From: Microbacterium sp. zg-B96
GTDB taxonomy: Bacteria > Actinomycetota > Actinomycetes > Actinomycetales > Microbacteriaceae
DNA length: 64,000 nucleotides
NCBI RefSeq assembly: GCF_030246865.1
Contig: NZ_CP126738.1
Location: forward strand, 62,001-126,000
Direction of reading: 5' to 3'
The translations under genes were made by a program, and so were the position numbers. Shown here piece after piece: positions 21,972 to 30,454 of this stretch (positions are counted from its first letter, which is position 1; every line of letters starts with the position of its first letter). The notes under the pieces were generated by a model. The model was not told where the DNA came from. It did not search any database and saw only the letters and a list, made by a program, of their open reading frames with translations.

Positions 21972-22982
21972 CTACGTCGTCGGCGGGGCCGTCGACGCCC
22001 GCACGACGAGCTCGAACGGCAGCGCAGCGAGCGGCACCACCGGCACGGTCGCCTCGAGCTCGGCGAGCACCGCCGCCGCGGCCCGCAGACCCTGACCGTG
22101 CGGGAACTGGTCGATGGTGGTGAGCCCGAAGAACCCGCTCAGGTCGTGGCCGTCCACGCCCACGACCGACAGATCGCCCGGCACGTCCAGCCGCAGGTCG
22201 CGGGCGGCGATCAGCGCGCCGATGGCCATCTCGTCGGATGCCGCGAAGATCGCCGTCGGTGGGCGCTCGCCCCGCAGCAACCGCATGGCAGCCCGGTGGC
22301 CGCCTTCGATCGTGAAGTCGCCGTACTCGTGCCGGGCGGAGGCGGGGGGTATGCCGGCATCCGCCAGCGCCTGCTCGAACCCCCGCCGTCGCTGCGTCGG
22401 GATGTGGGCGTCGTCGACGGCGTACTCGGGAGTCGTGCCGATGTGGGCGATGTCGCGGTGCCCGAGGGCGGTGAGGTGCCCGGTCGCGACGCGCGCAACG
22501 GCGACGTCGTCGACGGACAGACTCGGCAGCCGCGGGTGGGCGGCGCCGAGCGCGACCACCGGGAGCCCCAGCTCCACGACGCGTTCGACCTCGGTCGCGT
22601 CCAGCGAGATCGCGATCGCGATCACCGCGTCCACCCGGCGGCGGCGCAGGAACGTCTCGAAGACGGTGGCGCGCTCGCCGGCATCTTCGGTGAGCGCGTA
22701 CAGCGTGATGTCGTATCCGGCACGCTGCAGCCCTGACGCGATGCCGGCGAGCACCGTGGAGAAGTACCAGCGGTCGACCACCGGCAGCAGCACGCCGATG
22801 TTGCGGGTGCGCCCCGAGGCCAGGCTCGACGCCGAGGACGACACGACGTAGCCGAGCGCCGCCGCCGCGTCCAGCACCCGCGACCGGGCGCCCTCGGACA
22901 CCTGGCCGCGGCCGCTGAGCGCGCGCGACACGGTGGCCGTGGACACTCCGGCCGCACGGGCGACCTCGTCGATGCTCACCAT
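21972..22982 (-). CDS. LacI-family regulator of the adjacent alpha-glucosidase gene
   Basis: A 336-residue regulator with N-terminal helix-turn-helix VSIDEVARAAGVSTATVSRALSG and a sugar-binding effector domain. It lies 19 bases downstream of the GH13 gene in the same direction, so it is likely co-transcribed and autoregulated through the perfect palindrome at 24701-24714. It resembles maltose/alpha-glucoside regulators of actinobacteria (MalR/AglR type) in context. The effector is probably an alpha-glucoside or glucose. Confidence 0.88.
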   Translation of the reverse strand: MVSIDEVARAAGVSTATVSRALSGRGQVSEGARSRVLDAAAALGYVVSSSASSLASGRTRNIGVLLPVVDRWYFSTVLAGIASGLQRAGYDITLYALTEDAGERATVFETFLRRRRVDAVIAIAISLDATEVERVVELGLPVVALGAAHPRLPSLSVDDVAVARVATGHLTALGHRDIAHIGTTPEYAVDDAHIPTQRRRGFEQALADAGIPPASARHEYGDFTIEGGHRAAMRLLRGERPPTAIFAASDEMAIGALIAARDLRLDVPGDLSVVGVDGHDLSGFFGLTTIDQFPHGQGLRAAAAVLAELEATVPVVPLAALPFELVVRASTAPPTT

Positions 22983-23001
22983 GCCCGCGGCCCGCCGCGC
23001 G

Positions 23002-24687
23002 TCAGGCCGCTCGCAGCCACACCGTGGTGTCAGTGGGGAGGATGCCGCCGGTCACCGGCTCGCTCGCGGCGATGAGGTCCGCCCTGGGCAGCTCCACCGG
23101 CGCCTCGCCGAGGTTCGCGATCACGGTCACGTCGCCGTTGCGGAACGCCAGCACGTCGTCGCCGTAGCCGTCGAGCCACTCCAGCGTCCCGGCGCCGAGG
23201 CGGTGCTCGCGGCGTGCGGCCAGCAGGGTGCGGTACAGCGACAGCGTGGATGCCGGGTCCCCCGCCTGCACGTCGCGGGCAAGGGACTCCCACTCCTCCG
23301 GCTGCGGCAGCCACGACTGGCCGGTCGGGCTGAAGCCGTAGGCGGGGGCGTCGGCGTGCCACGGGATCGGCACGCGGCATCCGTCCCGTCCGTAGCGCTC
23401 GCCGTCGGTGCGGAACCACGTCGGATCCTGACGCGCCTCACCGGGCAGGTGGATGACCTCGGGAAGGCCCAGTTCCTCGCCCTGGTAGATGTAGGCGGAG
23501 CCGGGCAGCGCCAGCATGACCGCCGACGCAGCGCGGGCGCGGCGCAGGCCCAGGACCGCGTCGGGCTGACCGGGGGAGTCGGGACCGATGCCATGACCCT
23601 GCGGGTTCTCGGCCGTCAGTGCCAGCCGAGACGCGTGGCGCACGACGTCGTGGTTGGACAGCACCCAGGTGCTCGGTGCGCCCACCGCCGGGTAGGCCCG
23701 CAGCGACTCGTCGACGACGTCGCGCAGCGCGGCGGCATCCCATTCGGTCTCAAGGTAGGCGAAGTTGAACGCCTGGTGCATCTCGTCGGGACGCACCCAC
23801 AGCGCCGTCATGTCGACGGTCGGCAGCCACGCCTCGGCGCAGAGGGCCCGGTCGCCGCCGTACTCGGCGAGCAGCTTGTTCCAATCGCGGTAGATCTCGT
23901 GCACGCCCTCCTGGCCCCAATACGGCACGTTCGCCTCGTCGCCGCCCATCGACCCGCTCTCCGGGTCGGGGCTGTAGTCGGGGAGGCCCTCGGCCTTGAC
24001 CAGGCCATGGGCCACGTCGACGCGGAAGCCGTCGACGCCGCGGTCGAGCCAGAACCGCAGGATGCGGCGGAACTCCTCGTGCACCTCGGGGTTGGACCAG
24101 TCGAAGTCGGGCTGGGACGTGTCGAACAGGTGCAGGTACCACTGGCCGGGCGTGCCGTCGGGTTCGACGACGCGGGTCCAGGCCGGCCCGCCGAAGACGG
24201 AGTCCCAGTTGTTGGGCGGCAGTTCGCCGTCGGCGCCCTTGCCGTCGCGGAAGATGTAGCGGGCGCGCTCCGGGCTGGCGGGGGCGGCGGCCAGCGCCTG
24301 CTGGAACCACACGTGCTGGTCGGACGAGTGGTTCGGCACGAGGTCGGCGATGATGCGGATGCCGCGGGCGTGCGCTGCCTCGATCAGGTCGTCGAAGTCG
24401 GCGAGCGTGCCGAAGAGCGGGTCGACGTCGCAGTAGTCGGACACGTCGTAGCCGGCATCCTTCTGCGGCGAACGCTGGAACGGGCTCAGCCAGATCGCGT
24501 CGACGCCGAGGGTGCGGAGGTCATCGAGGTGCTCTGTCACGCCGGGCAGGTCGCCCACGCCGTCGCCGGAGGCGTCGGCGAACGAGCGGGGGTAGATCTG
24601 GTAGATGACGGCCGTGCGCCACCACTGCGCACCGGGCCGGGAGTCCGCGAGCGAGTCGCCGGGCAGAACGGTCTCGGGAAGAGTCAT
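23002..24687 (-). CDS. GH13 alpha-glucosidase
   Basis: A 561-residue glycoside hydrolase family 13 enzyme, cytoplasmic (no signal peptide). The conserved regions are present: VIYQIYPRSFADASGDG, DLVPNHSS at 115-122, nucleophile D224 in DGFRVDVAH, acid/base E285 in CAEAWL, and H346-D347 in LSNHDVV. The layout fits intracellular alpha-glucosidases acting on maltose-like oligosaccharides, releasing glucose from non-reducing ends. No dedicated sugar transporter lies next to it. TAGCAT lies six bases before the ATG, so the mRNA is probably leaderless, with a LacI operator just upstream of the -10. Confidence 0.93.
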   Translation of the reverse strand: MTLPETVLPGDSLADSRPGAQWWRTAVIYQIYPRSFADASGDGVGDLPGVTEHLDDLRTLGVDAIWLSPFQRSPQKDAGYDVSDYCDVDPLFGTLADFDDLIEAAHARGIRIIADLVPNHSSDQHVWFQQALAAAPASPERARYIFRDGKGADGELPPNNWDSVFGGPAWTRVVEPDGTPGQWYLHLFDTSQPDFDWSNPEVHEEFRRILRFWLDRGVDGFRVDVAHGLVKAEGLPDYSPDPESGSMGGDEANVPYWGQEGVHEIYRDWNKLLAEYGGDRALCAEAWLPTVDMTALWVRPDEMHQAFNFAYLETEWDAAALRDVVDESLRAYPAVGAPSTWVLSNHDVVRHASRLALTAENPQGHGIGPDSPGQPDAVLGLRRARAASAVMLALPGSAYIYQGEELGLPEVIHLPGEARQDPTWFRTDGERYGRDGCRVPIPWHADAPAYGFSPTGQSWLPQPEEWESLARDVQAGDPASTLSLYRTLLAARREHRLGAGTLEWLDGYGDDVLAFRNGDVTVIANLGEAPVELPRADLIAASEPVTGGILPTDTTVWLRAA

Positions 24688-24693
24688 GCGGCA

Positions 24694-24699
24694 ATGCTA
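24694..24699 (-). promoter_or_regulatory. Putative -10 element of the leaderless GH13 gene
   Basis: TAGCAT on the minus strand is followed by TGCCGC and the ATG at 24687. It is one base from the operator at 24701-24714. Confidence 0.55.
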
Positions 24700-24700
24700 G

Positions 24701-24714
24701 TGCAAGCGCTTGCA
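24701..24714. promoter_or_regulatory. Perfect LacI-family operator
   Basis: TGCAAGCGCTTGCA is a perfect 14-bp palindrome with central CG, the classical form for LacI-family maltose/alpha-glucoside regulators. It sits in the promoter spacer, directly upstream of the GH13 -10 element, so binding would block RNA polymerase. Confidence 0.85.
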
Positions 24715-24764
24715 GTGGGATGCGGCGGTGTCGCGCTCCCAGGGGATGCCGCGGGAGCGGCCGG

Positions 24765-24770
24765 TAGAAT
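24765..24770 (+). promoter_or_regulatory. Putative -10 element of leaderless apt
   Basis: TAGAAT is followed by CCATCG and the GTG at 24777. The transcript probably begins at the start codon. Confidence 0.55.
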
Positions 24771-24776
24771 CCATCG

Positions 24777-25298
24777 GTGACCCCCGAACCCGCGCTCGCG
24801 CACGCCGACTCCCTCATCCGCACGATCCCCGACTATCCGAGGCCGGGAGTGCTGTTCCGGGACGTGACGCCTCTGCTGGCCGATGCCGCGGCGCTGCGCA
24901 GCGTCATCGATGCGATGATCGCTCCGTTCGCGGGCCAGTTCGACGTCGTGGCCGGCATCGAGGCGCGAGGATTCCTGCTCGCCGGCGCCATGGCCACCGC
25001 CGCCGGGGTGGGGCTCGTCCCGATCCGCAAGGCGGGCAAGCTCCCGCGCCCCGCGGCAGCCGTCTCCTACACGCTCGAATACGGCACGGCCACGATCGAG
25101 GCGCACGACGACATCCCCGACGGTACCCGCGTGCTGCTGGTCGACGATGTGCTCGCCACCGGCGGCACGCTCGTGGCCGCACACGAACTCGTCGGGGCCG
25201 TCGGCGGCGTGGTCATCGGCACGGCGGTGCTCATGGAGCTTGCCGGCCTCGGGGGCCGCGAAGCCGTCGGCGACGTCCACGCGGTGTTCACCGCCTGA
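24777..25298 (+). CDS. apt: Adenine phosphoribosyltransferase
   Basis: Apt salvages adenine to AMP using PRPP. The 173-residue protein has typical length, the N-terminal IRTIPDYPRPGVLFRDVTPLL, the VAGIEARGF segment and the PRPP-binding motif VLLVDDVLATGGT at 119-131. A GTG start at 24777 lies six bases after TAGAAT with no ribosome site. In many actinobacteria apt lies between secDF and relA; here it is beside a sugar gene instead. It is transcribed divergently from the GH13 gene, with about 90 bases between the starts. Confidence 0.95.
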   Translation: MTPEPALAHADSLIRTIPDYPRPGVLFRDVTPLLADAAALRSVIDAMIAPFAGQFDVVAGIEARGFLLAGAMATAAGVGLVPIRKAGKLPRPAAAVSYTLEYGTATIEAHDDIPDGTRVLLVDDVLATGGTLVAAHELVGAVGGVVIGTAVLMELAGLGGREAVGDVHAVFTA

Positions 25299-25328
25299 CC
25301 GGCGCGCGGCGGCCGGCAGCGGTCGCGA

Positions 25329-25398
25329 GCGTAGGAGATGGTGCGGAGGTAGGACTTTCCTCGCGGCATCCGTCCTACGCTCGCCCCATCTCCTACGC
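25329..25398. repeat. Long imperfect palindrome between convergent genes
   Basis: A 27-base arm at 25329-25355 pairs with 25372-25398 with four mismatches and a 16-base loop. The arms begin with GCGTAGGAGATGG and end at the loop with GTAGGAC. It lies between the convergent apt and hydroxyacid dehydrogenase genes. It may act as a bidirectional terminator, but the arms are longer than terminators need and also contain a repeated GTAGGA word, as in REP-like elements. Confidence 0.75.
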
Positions 25399-25410
25399 CC
25401 GTGACACGCG

Positions 25411-26343
25411 TCAGGTGCGCAGGACCACATTGATCGGCTCCTCGCCGGCGACCATGCGCTCGGCCTGCGTCCGCAGCAGCCGCGCGATGCGTGGCCGCAT
25501 GGCGCTGGAGGCGCCACCGACGTGCGGTGCGATCAGCACGCCGGGCGTGCCCCATAGCGGGTGACCGGCCGGCAGCGGCTCGGGGTCCACGACATCCAGC
25601 GCCGCGCGCAGCCGGCCGGAGCGGGTCTCGGCAACGAGAGCGTCGGTGTCGATGAGCGAACCGCGCCCGACGTTGACGACGAGGGCGCCGTCGGGCAGCA
25701 GGGCGAGCGTGCGGGCATCGAGGATGCCGCGGGTCTCGTCTCCGCCGGGGAGGGTCAGCACGACGATCTCGGCGTGCGGCAGCAGGTCGTCGAGCTCGTC
25801 GATCGCGTGCACGTGCACGCCGTCCTCATCGCGGGCGGTGCGGGCAACGACCGTGAGCTCGATCTCGAACGGCGCCAGGCGAGCGGCCGTGGCCTTGCCC
25901 ACCCCGCCGTAGCCGATCAGCAGCACCCGCCGGTCGGCGAGGCTCTGCGAGAACTGCGGCATCCACACGCCCTCACGGGTGTTGACGGCGAAGTCGTCGA
26001 TGTGGCGCTGGGCGGCGAGGGTCAGCCCGACGGCCAGCTCTGCGGTCGACGTCTCGTGCACGCTGGATCCGTTGGCGAAGACGATGCCCTTCGGCAGCAG
26101 GTCGGCGACGCCCTCGTAGCCGATCGCCTGACCCTGCACGAGCTGCACGTCGATGCCGTCAAGCCGCTGCAGCAGCGAGCCCTTGCTCATGTACGGCGGC
26201 ACGACGATGTCGATCCGGTCGCTCGGGGCATCCGTGTCCATCGCCCACACGATCACCTCCACTCCGTTGGGAAGCGGCGCCAGGTCCGCGGCGAGCTGGT
26301 CGGAGGGGACGCTGATGAGGAAGGGACGGGTGTCGGAGGTCAC
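25411..26343 (-). CDS. D-isomer-specific 2-hydroxyacid dehydrogenase
   Basis: The 310-residue protein is an NAD(P)-dependent 2-hydroxyacid dehydrogenase. The Rossmann motif GYGGVG is at 144-149 and the catalytic trio is visible as R227 in VNVGRGSLID, E255 in VVDPEPLP and H274 in IAPHVGG. It is closest in form to hydroxypyruvate/glyoxylate or phosphoglycerate-type members; substrate is not assignable. I chose the GTG at 26343, six bases after TATCGT, which suggests a leaderless transcript; the reading upstream overlaps purQ and looks non-coding. Confidence 0.88.
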   Translation of the reverse strand: MTSDTRPFLISVPSDQLAADLAPLPNGVEVIVWAMDTDAPSDRIDIVVPPYMSKGSLLQRLDGIDVQLVQGQAIGYEGVADLLPKGIVFANGSSVHETSTAELAVGLTLAAQRHIDDFAVNTREGVWMPQFSQSLADRRVLLIGYGGVGKATAARLAPFEIELTVVARTARDEDGVHVHAIDELDDLLPHAEIVVLTLPGGDETRGILDARTLALLPDGALVVNVGRGSLIDTDALVAETRSGRLRAALDVVDPEPLPAGHPLWGTPGVLIAPHVGGASSAMRPRIARLLRTQAERMVAGEEPINVVLRT

Positions 26344-26349
26344 TCTTCG

Positions 26350-26355
26350 ACGATA
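26350..26355 (-). promoter_or_regulatory. Putative -10 element of the leaderless dehydrogenase gene
   Basis: TATCGT on the minus strand, then CGAAGA and the GTG at 26343. It lies in the 16-base gap after purQ. Confidence 0.4.
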
Positions 26356-26359
26356 CGGG

Positions 26360-27067
26360 TCAGACGGCGGATGCCACCACGGCGGCGACCGCCGATGTGA
26401 AGAACGGCAGGCCGTCGACGCCGGAGCGCATCGCAGCGGCGGTGCTGGGCCCGAAGCCTGGTTCGACGGCGTGCTCGGGGTGCGGCATGAGCCCCACCAC
26501 GTTGCCTCGACCGTTGGTGAGCCCGGCGATGTCGCGCAGCGACCCGTTCGGGTTGACGTCGACATATCGCAGCGCGACGAGACCTTCGCCCTCCAGCCGG
26601 TCCAGTTCGGACTCGCTGGCGACGTAGCCGCCGTCGGCGTTCTTCAGCGGGATGACGATCTCCTGGCCGACCTCGTACTCGCTGGTCCAGGCGGTCGAGG
26701 CATTCTCCACGCGCAGGCGCTGGTCGCGGCGGATGAACTGCTGGTGCGCGTTGCGGATGAGTCCGCCCGGCAGCAGGTGGGCTTCGACGAGCATCTGGAA
26801 GCCGTTGCAGATACCGAGCACCGGCATGCCCTTCGCGGCGGCATCCTTGACTTCGGCCATGATCGGGGCCAGGGCGGCGATGGCGCCGGCGCGCAGGTAA
26901 TCGCCGTAGCTGAAGCCACCCGGCAGCACCAGGGCGTCCACGCCTTCGAGGTCGTGCGAGCCGTGCCAGAGTGCGACGGGCTCGGCCCCGGCCAGCCGGA
27001 TTGCGCGCCGCGCGTCGCCGTCGTCGAGCGAGCCGGGGAAGGTGATGACCCCGACCCGGGCGGTCAC
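26360..27067 (-). CDS. purQ: Phosphoribosylformylglycinamidine synthase subunit PurQ
   Basis: PurQ is the glutaminase subunit that supplies ammonia to PurL. The 235-residue class I amidotransferase has the nucleophile Cys87 in [11 protein letters not shown], and the His-Pro-Glu in [11 protein letters not shown] completes the triad. [14 protein letters not shown] is also typical. The GTG start at 27067 overlaps purS by four bases. Its partner purL is about 21 kb away in this window, so the subunits are not in one operon. Confidence 0.95.
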   Translation of the reverse strand: MTARVGVITFPGSLDDGDARRAIRLAGAEPVALWHGSHDLEGVDALVLPGGFSYGDYLRAGAIAALAPIMAEVKDAAAKGMPVLGICNGFQMLVEAHLLPGGLIRNAHQQFIRRDQRLRVENASTAWTSEYEVGQEIVIPLKNADGGYVASESELDRLEGEGLVALRYVDVNPNGSLRDIAGLTNGRGNVVGLMPHPEHAVEPGFGPSTAAAMRSGVDGLPFFTSAVAAVVASAV

Positions 27068-27312
27068 TGAACGACCTCGATGCCGACGACGTCCTCGATG
27101 ACGGCGTTCGAGAGGATCTCATCTGCGATGCGGCGCGCGGTGGCCAGCACCTCGTCGGTGACCTCGCCGTCGACGGTGAGTTCGAACCGCTTGCCGATGC
27201 GCACGGAGCCGAAGTTCTCGACACCGAGGCGATCGAGGGCGCCGGAGACGGCCTTCCCCTGGGGATCCAGCAGCTCGGCCTTGGGCATGACGTCGACGAC
27301 GATGGTGGGCAT
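27064..27312 (-). CDS. purS: Phosphoribosylformylglycinamidine synthase subunit PurS
   Basis: PurS is the small subunit that docks PurQ onto PurL. The 82-residue protein starts [19 protein letters not shown] and contains [20 protein letters not shown], both typical of PurS; length is normal. It is the first gene of purS-purQ with a four-base overlap. Confidence 0.95.
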   Translation of the reverse strand: MPTIVVDVMPKAELLDPQGKAVSGALDRLGVENFGSVRIGKRFELTVDGEVTDEVLATARRIADEILSNAVIEDVVGIEVVQ

Positions 27313-27385
27313 GTGGGGGCTCCGATGTCGCGGGAAGGGTGCCGGGCCAGTCTACGGGGCGGTCGCGCGACGGCGCGGGAGGAGC

Positions 27386-27880
27386 CTACGAGCCCGCGAG
27401 GGAGCGGATGTAGGCGGCGTTGCCGCGGACGGCGGGCTTGTACCGGTCGAGGTCGGGTGCCACGACGCCGTCGGCGATGACCTCGAGCAGGGCGGCGATC
27501 GCCTCGTGGTAGCGGCCCGCTGCGTGCTGCGTGATCGCCTCCCACACCGTCAGCGACGGCGACCCGGGGAAGTCGCGGCGAGCCAGCGCGAAGATCTCTG
27601 CCGAGCGCTCGAGCTCACCCAGATTCCGCAACGTCGAGCCGTACTGCAGGTAGCAGCGCCGCAGCAGATCGCCTGACAGGCCGGCGCGGAGTGCGCGCTC
27701 GTAGAACGACCGAGCGGTCTGCTCATCGCCGGCGGTGTCGTACGCGCCGCCAACTTCGTAGAGCACGCGGGCATTCGTGGGGTGGTCATCGAGGATCGGC
27801 CGCAATGCGTCGATCGTGGGCCGCATGTCGTCGCGGTCGCGCGCAGCGAAGATCCGGTCGAGTTCATCGTCGATGGTCAC
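27386..27880 (-). CDS. Tetratricopeptide-repeat protein
   Basis: The 164-residue soluble protein consists of about three TPR units (for example ARVLYEVGGAYDTAGDEQTA and CYLQYGSTLRNLGELERSAE), a fold for protein contacts. It resembles the tetratrico peptide repeat group of proteins widespread in Firmicutes and actinobacteria. The GTG start at 27880 is preceded by CAGAAT at six bases, suggesting a leaderless transcript. Partner unknown. It diverges from the cellobiose-type operon. Confidence 0.82.
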   Translation of the reverse strand: MTIDDELDRIFAARDRDDMRPTIDALRPILDDHPTNARVLYEVGGAYDTAGDEQTARSFYERALRAGLSGDLLRRCYLQYGSTLRNLGELERSAEIFALARRDFPGSPSLTVWEAITQHAAGRYHEAIAALLEVIADGVVAPDLDRYKPAVRGNAAYIRSLAGS

Positions 27881-27886
27881 CCGCTC

Positions 27887-27892
27887 ATTCTG
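27887..27892 (-). promoter_or_regulatory. Putative -10 element of the leaderless TPR gene
   Basis: CAGAAT on the minus strand, then GAGCGG and the GTG at 27880. Confidence 0.4.
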
Positions 27893-27918
27893 GCGTTACC
27901 GAAGCGTGACCAAGTCTG

Positions 27919-27987
27919 TGGGAGCGCTCCCTTGACGCTCATGGGAGCGATCCCATAACGTCAGTCCTATCGGTGAGAGCGCTCCCA
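27919..27987 (+). promoter_or_regulatory. Cellobiose-type promoter with three CebR/CelR operators
   Basis: Three palindromes of the TGGGAGCGCTCCCA type occur at 27919-27932, 27941-27956 and 27974-27987. A plausible promoter is woven among them: TTGACG at 27932-27937 and TAACGT at 27956-27961, spaced 18 bases. The first operator abuts the -35, the second fills the spacer and the third covers the early transcript. This sequence is the known binding site of CelR in Thermobifida and of CebR relatives in Streptomyces. Confidence 0.8.
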
Positions 27988-28040
27988 ACCCGACGCCCGG
28001 ACCGAGGCAGAGCCATACCCACACCACAAAGGAGTGACAC

Positions 28041-29312
28041 GTGAATTCACGCGCACTGCGACGCACCGCCCTCCTGGCCGTCGTCGCGACAACATCCGCG
28101 ATCGTGCTTGCCGGCTGTGCCGGCGGGGACGCTGGCGGCGACAGCAGCGAAGGCGAGGGCGGCGGCGAAACCCTCACGCTCGCCACCTTCAATGACATGG
28201 GCTACTCGGACGAACTTCTCGCGGAGTTCACCGAGGAGACCGGCATCGAGGTCGTCCACAACAAGGCAGCCACGTCCAACGACGCGCGTGCGAACTTCTT
28301 CCAGAAGCTCGGCAAGGGCGGTCTCGCGGACGTCGAGGCCGTCGAGGTGGACTGGTTCACCGAGATGATGCAGTACTCCGACCTCGTCGTGCCGGTTCCG
28401 GATGACCTCAAGGGTCGCTGGCTGGACTGGAAGGAAGCCGCAGCGACGGATGCCGATGGCAACCTGGTCGCGTACGGCACCGACATGGGCCCCCAGGCGG
28501 TCTGCTACCGCCAGGACCTGTTCGAAGCCGCCGGCCTGCCGTCGGACCGTGAAGCCGTCGCCGAGCTGTTCCCGACGTGGGACGCGTTCTTCCAGGTCGG
28601 AGCCGACTACACCGAGAAGACCGGCAAGCCGTTCATCGACTCGGCCAACTCGGTGCTGCAGGGCCTGGTGAACCAGCTCGAGATCGCCTACGAGGACCCC
28701 GACGGCTCGATCGTCGCCGCCGACAACCCCGACATCCGCGCCGCCTACGACGCGGTCGTCGACAAGGGCATCCCGATCTCGGCATACCCCGGGCAGTGGA
28801 ACGACGACTGGTACGCCGCCATGGCCGGTGGCGACTTCGCCGCCATGCTGTGCCCGCCGTGGATGCACGGCATCATCGCCGGTGAGGCTCCCGACATCGA
28901 GGGCTGGGACATCGCCAACGCCTTCCCCGAGGGTGGCGGCAACTGGGGCGGCTCGTACCTCGTCGTCCCCGCTGATGGTGAGAACACCGAGGCTGCCCAG
29001 CAGCTCGCCGACTGGCTGACGGCCCCGGAGAACCAGATCAAGGCGTTCACCAACGCCGGCACCTTCCCGAGCCAGATCGAGGCGCAGGACAGCGCTGACC
29101 TCACCGGCTACGTCAACGAGTACTTCAACGACGCACCGACGGGCCAGATCGGCATCGACCGCGCCAACGCGATCACCGTGTCCACCTACAAGGGTCAGGA
29201 CTACTTCAAGTACCACGACGCACTGCAGAACGCGATCACCCGAGTCTTCGACGGCCTCGAAGACAAGGAGACCGCGTGGGAGACGTGGCTGACCGAGATC
29301 AGCGGCTTCTGA
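28041..29312 (+). CDS. Cellobiose-type ABC transporter substrate-binding lipoprotein (CebE-like)
   Basis: The 423-residue protein has a lipoprotein signal (lipobox LAGC, Cys26), an acidic Gly-rich linker and a family 1 extracellular solute-binding domain (LTLATFNDMGYSDELLAEFT; GGGNWGGSYLVVPADG). AAAGGAG precedes the GTG at 28041. It should bind cello-oligosaccharides or related beta-glucosides outside the cell. It opens the operon with two permeases, a GH1 enzyme and a LacI regulator, under the three operators upstream. No ATPase is encoded here; such importers commonly share MsiK. Confidence 0.88.
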   Translation: MNSRALRRTALLAVVATTSAIVLAGCAGGDAGGDSSEGEGGGETLTLATFNDMGYSDELLAEFTEETGIEVVHNKAATSNDARANFFQKLGKGGLADVEAVEVDWFTEMMQYSDLVVPVPDDLKGRWLDWKEAAATDADGNLVAYGTDMGPQAVCYRQDLFEAAGLPSDREAVAELFPTWDAFFQVGADYTEKTGKPFIDSANSVLQGLVNQLEIAYEDPDGSIVAADNPDIRAAYDAVVDKGIPISAYPGQWNDDWYAAMAGGDFAAMLCPPWMHGIIAGEAPDIEGWDIANAFPEGGGNWGGSYLVVPADGENTEAAQQLADWLTAPENQIKAFTNAGTFPSQIEAQDSADLTGYVNEYFNDAPTGQIGIDRANAITVSTYKGQDYFKYHDALQNAITRVFDGLEDKETAWETWLTEISGF

Positions 29313-29334
29313 CGCCCCCTCTCGACCACTGAAC

Positions 29335-29375
29335 CACGGGGGTGCGGATCGCATTCGACGACCCGCACCCCCGTG
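29335..29375 (+). terminator. Intercistronic hairpin between binding protein and permeases
   Basis: CACGGGGGTGCGG at 29335-29347 pairs perfectly with 29363-29375 across 15 bases. It lies 22 bases after the binding protein stop and just before the permease ribosome site. Such hairpins allow more binding protein than permease to be made, by partial termination or mRNA stabilisation. Confidence 0.6.
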
Positions 29376-29398
29376 ACTCCCGACAACGAAAGGCGATC

Positions 29399-30454
29399 GT
29401 GACCGCTACCGACTCCCGCCCGGCGACGCGCGCCGCGGCATCCGATCAGCCGCTGCGACCGCCGCGCGTGATCTCGTTCTCCCAGAAGCTGAGCAAGTGG
29501 GATCTGAAGTTCTCCCCCTACCTGTACATCTCGCCGTTCTTCCTCATGTTCGCGGTCGTGGGACTGTTCCCCATCGCGTACACGGCGGTCATCTCCTTCA
29601 TGGACTGGGACCTCGTCCGCAACTCCGGAGAGTTCGTCGGATTCGACCAGTACATCTGGATCCTCACGCAGCCCCACTTCTGGACCGCGCTGCGCAACAC
29701 CTTCAGCATCTTCGTCCTCTCCAGCGTCCCGCAGCTGATCCTCGCGATCTTCATCGCGGCGGTGCTCGACCGCAACATCCGTGCCAAGACGTTCTGGCGC
29801 ATGGCCGTGCTCGTGCCCTATGTCGTCGCCCCCGTCGCGGTCGGCCTCATCTTCAACGCGATGTTCGCCGACAAGTCCGGGCTCATCAACAGCTGGCTCG
29901 AGGTGATCGGGATCTCCGAGATCCCCTGGCACGTCGAGCCCTTCTGGAGTCACGTCGCCATCGCGACGATGGTCAACTACCGCTGGGTCGGCTACAACGC
30001 GCTGATCCTGCTTGCGGCGATGCAGGCAGTGAACCGTGATTACTACGAAGCCGCCACCGTCGACGGCGCCGGTCCCATCCGGCAGTTCTTCAGCATCACG
30101 ATGCCGTCCCTGAAGCCCACGCTGATCTTCGTCATCATCACCTCGACGATCGGCGGTCTGCAGATCTTCGACGAGCCGCGCGTGTTCGACCAGTTCGGAC
30201 GCGGTGGCGCAGGTCAGCAATGGCTGACCATCACGCTCTACCTCTACGACATCGGATGGGGGCAGTGGAACTTCGGCCGCGCAGCGGCGATGGCCTGGAT
30301 CCTGTTCATCATCATCCTCGGCATCGGATTGATAAACCTGCTCGTCACCCGCACCGTCGTGCGGGATGAGGGGATGCGTTCCGAACTCGGCAAACGCCAG
30401 CAGAAGCGGGCCGCACGCGCGGCCAAGAAGCAGGTCAAGGAGTCCCAGCGATGA
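29399..30454 (+). CDS. Sugar ABC transporter permease (CebF-like)
   Basis: The 351-residue protein is a MalF-type permease with six membrane helices and the EAA loop YYEAATVDGAGPIRQFFSITMP. A cytoplasmic N-terminus of about 40 residues precedes the first helix. GAAAGG before the GTG at 29399 fixes the start; an in-frame ATG at 29342 lies inside the hairpin region and is rejected. The C-terminus is strongly basic. It pairs with the next gene, which it overlaps by ATGA. Confidence 0.9.
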   Translation: MTATDSRPATRAAASDQPLRPPRVISFSQKLSKWDLKFSPYLYISPFFLMFAVVGLFPIAYTAVISFMDWDLVRNSGEFVGFDQYIWILTQPHFWTALRNTFSIFVLSSVPQLILAIFIAAVLDRNIRAKTFWRMAVLVPYVVAPVAVGLIFNAMFADKSGLINSWLEVIGISEIPWHVEPFWSHVAIATMVNYRWVGYNALILLAAMQAVNRDYYEAATVDGAGPIRQFFSITMPSLKPTLIFVIITSTIGGLQIFDEPRVFDQFGRGGAGQQWLTITLYLYDIGWGQWNFGRAAAMAWILFIIILGIGLINLLVTRTVVRDEGMRSELGKRQQKRAARAAKKQVKESQR

